From NCBI GenBank assembly GCA_945860745.1, contig CAMASH010000020.1, positions 1-48,164 of the forward strand: a DNA stretch of 48,164 bases, in the 5' to 3' direction. Both the position numbers and the translations under genes were made by a program. The notes under the pieces are model-generated. The model saw nothing but the letters and a program-made list of their open reading frames with translations. It had not been told where the DNA came from and did no database searches. Shown here piece after piece: positions 42,691-48,164 of this stretch. Origin of the DNA: Chthoniobacter flavus. Lineage in GTDB: Bacteria; Verrucomicrobiota; Verrucomicrobiia; Chthoniobacterales; Terrimicrobiaceae. Each line of letters begins with the position of its first letter. Positions within the stretch are counted from its first letter, which is position 1.

Positions 42691-45600
42691 GTGAGACGCA
42701 ACGCCTTACGGTTTCTGCTTGGAGTTCTACTGCTGGCGATCTCCGGCAGAGTTTATTCCCAAACAACAACCTGGGACAGCATGCTCACCGGTTCCCAGTG
42801 GTATGTGCCGACTCAGAATTTGCTGGCCTACATCACAACCACATCGGATTTGACCCAGAATGTTCAAATCGGGGATCAAACACTCTGGTATATCACCAAT
42901 TGCGTGGGTGGAGTTTTCACGGGGACGTCTTCGCAATCGCTCACGACCCCCATATCTGGGGGAACAACCGATACGGCAACCGGCACGGTAATGAACGGAG
43001 TGATCAATAGTGCCGGACAGGTTCAGATCAATTTCACCGAGACAAACGGGGATGTGACGATAGCGCTTGGCAACTATCGCAGCGAGAGCGGGACAAATCT
43101 GATCGAGATGCAAATGTTTTCGCAGGAAGTCTCCGGCGAAAACGTCACACATTGGGCCTACATGGCTCCCTTTACAGGCTCCGCTTACCCTCCGACCACC
43201 CCGACAAACCCGGCCCTTTTATCAACGGCTTGGGAATGGATGCAGGGGACGTCGTGGAATTTAACAGACCCTGATCTCTTTGGGTCAAATGGAAGCGGCG
43301 TCTTCTCTATCAGCACTTACAACAGCGGTTACTTTTATGGTTCTGGAACAAGCGCCGGCAGCGCTTATACGCTGATTGGATCCGCGACCCCAGAGGGGAA
43401 TCTGATTTTGGGACTTATCGATAAAACCAGCAGCGCGAGGACCAGTCTCTTCGGAACCATTACCGGCACTGCTTCGAGCGCCTCAATGTCGTTAAGTAAT
43501 TACACGACGCTTGGCATAACTTCCGGCCCGCCAATTGCCACTGCCAATGTTATCTCCGACCAGAGTGCCAACCTCTATGTCACAAGCGGAACCGCACTCT
43601 CCCTTGCGAGCGGCACAAGCAGTTACGCCTACACCTATGTTGGCAATTCAGCCAATGACTCCAATAATGCCCTCACGATCACGAATGACAATACCCTGCT
43701 GGCCAATTCCCAAAATCTCTATGTGGGAAATCTGGGATCGGGCAACACGATGACGATCACCAACGGGGCCGTTGTGGCCGACAGATCAGGGTTTGTCGGA
43801 TACGATTCATCCTCCTCGAACAACTCGGTTCAGGTGACGGGAAGCAACTCAGTCTGGCGGAACAGCGCAGACCTCTACGTGGGTTACAGTGGAAGCAATA
43901 ATAGCCTGATGATTACGAGCGGTGCCCAGGTGGTTGCTTCCAACACCTACATCAGTTCATTCGGAGGATCCGCCAATTCGGTGCAGATCTCGGACACGGG
44001 ATCCATCTTATCAAACAGCGGGTCGATTTGGGTTGGAGCTTCCCCGATTGCAGGTGTTGTGGGAACGGGAACGTTGACAGTCACTTCGGGAGCGACCCTG
44101 AGCGCGGCAAATCTCATCATCTCCGGTGCCACCAACTCGGTCGGCACGGTGGAAATCGGGCTCAAGGGAGGCTCCGATTCCAACATGACCCTCAATATTC
44201 CTCTCATAACCTTCGGCGAGGGAACGGGGAGTCTCGGCCTCAACCAGTCCGACACCCTGACGATTAGGGGTTCGATCCAAGGGGCGACGGGCACGAATTC
44301 CTACGCCATGATCCAGCAGTATGGGAGCGGCACTACAATTTTGACCGGGACCAGTCATACGGGGTTGGGTTACCGTGTCGACGGTGGTCAGTTGATGGTG
44401 GACGGAGGAATCTTCGATATTTACCTCATCAGCGCCATCGCGCCCAACGAGTTGGGAGGTCCTCGGACCGTTACCGTCGGAAATAAGAACAGCGGCATCT
44501 CCCTCGTGGTGAAGAACGGTGGAGAGGTGCACTCTTTTGCTACGATTATTGGAACGGACCTTCAAAAGAACTCTGCCGCCCTGACCACTTCCGCGAACAA
44601 TTGGGCTCTCATCACCGATCCGGGAAGCAAACTCATTGCGGGGGCACTCCAGGTTGGCAATGTCAGCAGTGGCAACAGTCTCACGATTAGCAACGGTGCG
44701 ACTGTCTCTTCAACGCTCTCCACAAGCATCGGCATCTCCGGATCCAATAACAGCGTTACCGTCACCGGCACGGGATCGTTGCTTACCAACACGGGATCCC
44801 TTATCGTTGGAACCTACAGCCAAAGTTATGACTCATCCGCCAATTCGCTGCTCGTGTCCAACGGTGGCAGCGTGACGAGCGGCTCGGCAACCATTGGAAA
44901 TACTACGAACTCCTTCGGTAATTCGGTGACGGTTTCCGGATCGGGATCTTTGTGGACGAATAGCGGGGATGTGATCCTTGGTAATGGGGGATCAAGCAAC
45001 AGCCTGACTATTGCAAATGGAGGAGGGATGGTGAGTTCCAACTTCTTCATCAGCTACACAAATACCTCTTCCGATAACTCTGTGCTTGTGACTGGCTCAA
45101 GCGGAAACTCCTCGACGTTGAGCAACACCGGGACACTCTCGATCGGTTTCGCGGGTAGCGGATCGCTCACTGTTGCGGATGGAGCTCTTGTTGTTGCCTC
45201 AGGCGGCATCACGATCGCCTCTCAAGCCGGTGCCGTCGGCACGCTGAACGTCACCGGCGGTCTTGTCACCAACTCATCCGGCATTCTCGGCTCCGGCACC
45301 GGCAGTTTCGGCACGGCCACGGCGAGCAGCGGCACGTGGGCCAATAGCGGCGATCTCACCGTCGGCGGAAGCGGCACTGGCACGCTCACCATGTCGGGCG
45401 GCCTTGTGTCTGTCGGCGGCACGCTCTCGCAGGGCAGCTACGGCACGATCAATCTGAATTCCGGCGGCACGCTCCAGATCGGCGTCGGGGGGGCGAGCGG
45501 CGATCTCGCATCCGATCTCACCAACAACGGCACGCTGATCTTCAACCGTTCCGATGCCTCGACCTACTCAGGCGTCATCAGCGGCACGGGCGCGTTCACG

Positions 45601-46257
45601 AAGCAGGGCGGCGGCACGCTCACGCTCGCCGGAGCGAATTCCTATTCTGGCCTTACCAGGATCTCCGGCGGTGCGCTGGCCCTCTCCGGCACGGGCTCGG
45701 TCGGCACCGGCGGCCTCTCGCTCGGCACCGGCGGCAACTTTGACCTCACCGCCCTGACGTCAGGCACCTCTGCGCTGGCCGGGAACCTGATCGGGTCCGG
45801 AACGCTCTCCGGCAATGGCAAGACGCTGGCTGTGAGCGGATCGTTTCTGCCGGGCAATTCACCCGGCACCGTCATGGTTGATACGGGCTTCCTGCTTGAC
45901 CTGTCCGGTGCGACGGGCACCGCGTTTGAAATCACCAGCCCACTCTTCACGGCAGGAAGCTACGACCTCGTGGACGGCGCCGGCAGCGTGACCTTCGGCG
46001 GCTCGCTCAACCTCCTCTTTAGTGGTGGAATTTTCGCCAACAACGCGAATGTGCTGCAACTGTTCACCAACGCCGGCGGATTCGCCGGAGATTTCGCGTC
46101 GGTCTCTTCCACCGGCTTGTCATTGGGACAGACCGCCACGTTTAATGCCGCCACCGGCTTCATCACCATCGTTCCCGAGCCCACCACCGCCGCCCTTGTC
46201 GCCCTCGGCGCAGGCCTGGTCGGGTTCAGGCAGCGCCGCAAGCGCCGCACGGCCTGA
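42691..46257 (+). CDS. Large PEP-CTERM, autotransporter-type beta-strand repeat protein
   Basis: An 1188-residue secreted protein. GTG start with signal peptide (MRRNALRFLLGVLLLAI, cleavage near YSQTT). The middle is made of repeats such as SGSNNSVTVTGTGSLLTNTG and NSLTISNGATVSS (pectate-lyase-like beta solenoid). From about residue 960 it has the autotransporter-associated strand repeat (GTLTLAGANSYSGLTRISGG). The end is a PEP-CTERM sorting signal: VPEPTTAALVALGAGLVGF plus basic tail RQRRKRRTA, so it should be processed by an exosortase, which is not in the window. The last ~1 kb (after ~45225) has higher G/C wobble than the rest, suggesting a mosaic gene. A longer frame start at 42520 is unsupported. 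Confidence 0.85.
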   Translation: MRRNALRFLLGVLLLAISGRVYSQTTTWDSMLTGSQWYVPTQNLLAYITTTSDLTQNVQIGDQTLWYITNCVGGVFTGTSSQSLTTPISGGTTDTATGTVMNGVINSAGQVQINFTETNGDVTIALGNYRSESGTNLIEMQMFSQEVSGENVTHWAYMAPFTGSAYPPTTPTNPALLSTAWEWMQGTSWNLTDPDLFGSNGSGVFSISTYNSGYFYGSGTSAGSAYTLIGSATPEGNLILGLIDKTSSARTSLFGTITGTASSASMSLSNYTTLGITSGPPIATANVISDQSANLYVTSGTALSLASGTSSYAYTYVGNSANDSNNALTITNDNTLLANSQNLYVGNLGSGNTMTITNGAVVADRSGFVGYDSSSSNNSVQVTGSNSVWRNSADLYVGYSGSNNSLMITSGAQVVASNTYISSFGGSANSVQISDTGSILSNSGSIWVGASPIAGVVGTGTLTVTSGATLSAANLIISGATNSVGTVEIGLKGGSDSNMTLNIPLITFGEGTGSLGLNQSDTLTIRGSIQGATGTNSYAMIQQYGSGTTILTGTSHTGLGYRVDGGQLMVDGGIFDIYLISAIAPNELGGPRTVTVGNKNSGISLVVKNGGEVHSFATIIGTDLQKNSAALTTSANNWALITDPGSKLIAGALQVGNVSSGNSLTISNGATVSSTLSTSIGISGSNNSVTVTGTGSLLTNTGSLIVGTYSQSYDSSANSLLVSNGGSVTSGSATIGNTTNSFGNSVTVSGSGSLWTNSGDVILGNGGSSNSLTIANGGGMVSSNFFISYTNTSSDNSVLVTGSSGNSSTLSNTGTLSIGFAGSGSLTVADGALVVASGGITIASQAGAVGTLNVTGGLVTNSSGILGSGTGSFGTATASSGTWANSGDLTVGGSGTGTLTMSGGLVSVGGTLSQGSYGTINLNSGGTLQIGVGGASGDLASDLTNNGTLIFNRSDASTYSGVISGTGAFTKQGGGTLTLAGANSYSGLTRISGGALALSGTGSVGTGGLSLGTGGNFDLTALTSGTSALAGNLIGSGTLSGNGKTLAVSGSFLPGNSPGTVMVDTGFLLDLSGATGTAFEITSPLFTAGSYDLVDGAGSVTFGGSLNLLFSGGIFANNANVLQLFTNAGGFAGDFASVSSTGLSLGQTATFNAATGFITIVPEPTTAALVALGAGLVGFRQRRKRRTA

Positions 46258-46335
46258 GCGGTTGACACCGGTCTTTGCGGAAAACTGACCCCCTGTTTTT
46301 CATACAGGACGCCCTCGCATTGTAGTCACAAAAAT

Positions 46336-46387
46336 CATGTTGAAAAAAAGGGTCAGTCCAACATGAAAAAAGGGTCAGTCCAACATG
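46336..46387 (+). repeat. GGGTCAGTCCAACATG boxes, tandem
   Basis: Two copies of GGGTCAGTCCAACATG at 46350-46365 and 46372-46387, 22 bp apart start to start, with a CATGTTG just before them (46336) in inverted sense. The reverse reads TGACCC. They lie directly upstream of the RAYT gene, as expected for transposase-associated repeat ends. Confidence 0.7.
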
Positions 46388-47500
46388 TTGACATATATTT
46401 AGTATGGCGCCCTATTGCTCTTAGGTCGCGGCAGATTCGGATTGAGTATGAGGGAGCGATTTATCATGTCCTGAATCGCGGAGACCGCCGGGAGAAAATA
46501 TTTCCTGATGACAAGGACCGGCAGACGTTTTTGAAAACGCTGGGGGAAGTTTGCCTGCGCGCTGGTTGGAGGGTTCCTGCCTATTTTCTGATGGGGAACC
46601 ATTTTCACCTCGCCATTGAAACCCCACAACCGACGCTGGTCCTTGGAATGAAGTGGTTCCTTGGCACCTACAGGCAGCGATTTAACGCACGGCATCGGAT
46701 GTGGGGATTTGTTCCAGGGGAGAGACAAGGCGATTGCAGGGGATTCCGACGAGCCGGAATACGCGCGGGTGGTGAGCAATTATATCCACTTGAACCCGGC
46801 ACGGGCTGGGATGTTGGAGGGTGAGAACCCTGCGCTGATGGAATATCGGTGGAGCGGTTTTCCAGAGATCGGCAAGGCGAGGGAACTGCCGCCGTGCTTG
46901 GATGGGGAGTCGGTGCTGCGGTGGCACCATTGGAAGATCGGAAGAAGCCAGGATCGAAGGGACTATGGGGACTACCTGCAAAAGCGGGCGATGGAGTGTT
47001 TGTCTGAAAAGACGAGAAAATGGCAGGAGGAGGAGGGGAAGCCGCTTCGGCGGGGGTGGTTCATTGGAAGTGGGGATTTCCGGGAGCGACTGGAGCAAAT
47101 GGCTTCGATGGTGGTGGGAAAGTGGAAGCGCAAATCCTTTCACGGGGAGGTTCTCAATGCGCACGACGAGGGGGAGGCCCGGCGACTTTTGGAGCGGGCG
47201 GTCAATTGTCTGGGGATCGAACTGAAAGCCGTGGAGGCGATGAGGAAGAGTGATGTCCGCAAGCGGGCATTGGCCTGGCTGTTGAAATCGAATACGGTGG
47301 TGGCAGATGAGTGGGTGGGCCAAAATCCGGGAATGGGAGATCGCCGCAATATCAGCCGCGCCGTAGGCCGATTCCGGAGAAGGAAAGAAAAGCCAGTGGT
47401 TGAATTGATCAAAAAGCTCGCCCTCACCGTCCTCATGCGCAAACTCATCCTCCTCGTTAACCGCCTCTTAAAAAACCCAAACTTTTCCCTTGCGAGTTAA
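46363..47500 (+). pseudogene. REP-associated (RAYT) transposase with a frameshift
   Basis: A Y1-type HUH transposase. The first part gives RQIRIEYEGAIYHVLNRGDR, HUH motif MGNHFHLAIE (about residue 87), and LGTYRQRFN, whose Tyr fits the catalytic one. After RHRMWG the frame breaks near 46700 at a GGGG run; the second frame continues LFQGRDKAIAGDSDEP, VVSNYIHLNPARAGML to an end at 47500 (PNFSLAS). A single lost G would rejoin them. The N-terminal end is unclear: the 46363 ATG lies in the GGGTCAG box. Function would be movement of the associated palindromic repeats. Probably dead, unless the frameshift is programmed or a read error. Confidence 0.85.
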
Positions 47501-47689
47501 GACAGTTGCTGACCCCTATTCTGACCCGAATGGCACTAAGTTCAGACATCCTGGTCTCGTCCTGACGGGATTGCGGCGATCGGAAAGTAACTTGGCGTAT
47601 TTTTTCTAATTTGGCGGAATGGAAGTTGAGGCTTTTTGGGTGGTGAGGGAGGGTAGATCGAGGGAGTGCGACTTCTCCGAGACCACACT

Positions 47690-48161
47690 ATGCCACAGTT
47701 ATTATTCGCAGGATTTCCCGAGGGAGCACTTCGGATCAACGCGGCGCTGAGCATCCTCAAGAAAGGGGGCCACGTGACCTATTTTCTTGGAGGTGACAAC
47801 TTTTTTGCACACGCCGAGTTAGAGCAATGCGGACAACGCTTTGCTATCGCCACGCTCATTGACAACGGCCATACGAAAGCCTCTGAGGTCGCGGCATCAG
47901 AGCTTGGGATACCTTATCGCACGCTCATGAACTGGACGCGGCAGCTGGCGCAAAAGGGAGGAGGATCCTTCTATGTGCCGAGAGCCCCGCGTGGCAGCAC
48001 GGTATTGACTGAGGAAAAAGGAAAACACGCTGACCGTTCGCGTCCACCGCATGGCTTCTCCCGCGCATGACAAGGCGATCTCAGCACTGCTAAGCGACCT
48101 CACAAAATCCGCGTTTTTCCACCCTCAAACCGGGGCGCAATTGATCTACGAATTGGCCTGA
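47690..48161 (+). pseudogene. Transposase with an internal deletion, two ends fused
   Basis: The N-terminal part MPQLLFAGFPEGALRINAAL, GGHVTYFLGGDNFFAHAELE, ASELGIPYRTLMNWTRQLA, FYVPRAPRGSTVLTEEK matches the helix-turn-helix end of a DDE transposase family (ISNCY-like, from memory). After a frame change near 48025 the sequence is TLTVRVHRMASPAHDKAISA with FFHPQTGAQLIYELA and a stop at 48159-48161, matching the family's extreme C-terminus. The whole catalytic core is missing. Nothing else is seen in 47501-47689. Confidence 0.65.
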
Positions 48162-48164
48162 TTT

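Noticed and set aside
42700-45200. CRISPR-like or satellite DNA in the PEP-CTERM gene
   Set aside because: The periodic pattern is at protein level (NNS/VTG repeats); the DNA units differ in length and sequence, with no constant repeats or spacers.
46690-46720. Programmed ribosomal frameshift in the RAYT
   Set aside because: Only a GGGG run is present, with no clear slippery heptamer or downstream structure that I could identify; decay or read error is simpler.

Overview
The window looks like a chromosomal segment of a GC-rich member of the Verrucomicrobiota. This is inferred from the sequence style only: a PEP-CTERM protein with autotransporter-type strand repeats, a Tat-exported aldo/keto reductase, REP-associated (RAYT) transposases, several families of dispersed palindromic repeats, and strongly G/C-ending codons in the housekeeping genes. 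No rRNA, tRNA or CRISPR array was seen.

Layout, left to right. 1-668 is the broken end of an IS481-type element, sitting on the stop codon of holB. 670-4606 holds replication and nucleotide genes (tmk-holB, leftward) and a rightward group: a D-2-hydroxyacid dehydrogenase, an EVE-domain protein and a universal stress protein. 4997-10754 is a leftward iron-type ABC importer (ATPase, binding protein, fused permease) followed by a lipoprotein aspartyl protease. 10865-15721 holds a PfkB kinase and, leftward, csp-aroK-gap-pgk-tpiA, the lower-glycolysis block. 15836-25285 carries purE, a Sua5/TsaC enzyme, a nucleotidyltransferase-like gene paired with a small basic protein, murJ, a RapA-type helicase, hflX and a dienelactone hydrolase. 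25549-32701 carries an exported aldo/keto reductase, a NfeD-like/flotillin pair and a reductase/CoA-transferase/thiolase operon for C4 acyl-CoA or ketone-body metabolism.

From about 32700 to the end the window becomes accessory. It has truncated signal-peptide genes, a neutral-ceramidase-like enzyme, a giant beta-helix protein, wrecked nitrilase and transposase genes, a Tat amine oxidase, a divergent Nramp transporter, an 1188-residue PEP-CTERM repeat protein, a frameshifted RAYT and an internally deleted transposase. Wobble positions are more relaxed here than in the core.

The most unusual feature is how the palindromic repeats interact with genes. Several begin with TAG, and that TAG is the stop codon of the neighbouring gene (pfkB-type kinase, pgk, dienelactone hydrolase and a small truncated gene). 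One sits between purE and the Sua5 gene, flanked by an 11-bp direct repeat that preserves both the purE stop and the Sua5 start. One is read through inside the Sua5 gene, and another encodes the first ~30 residues of the ABC permease. Separately, a 60-bp hairpin leader lies directly in front of two unrelated exported-protein genes 8 kb apart.
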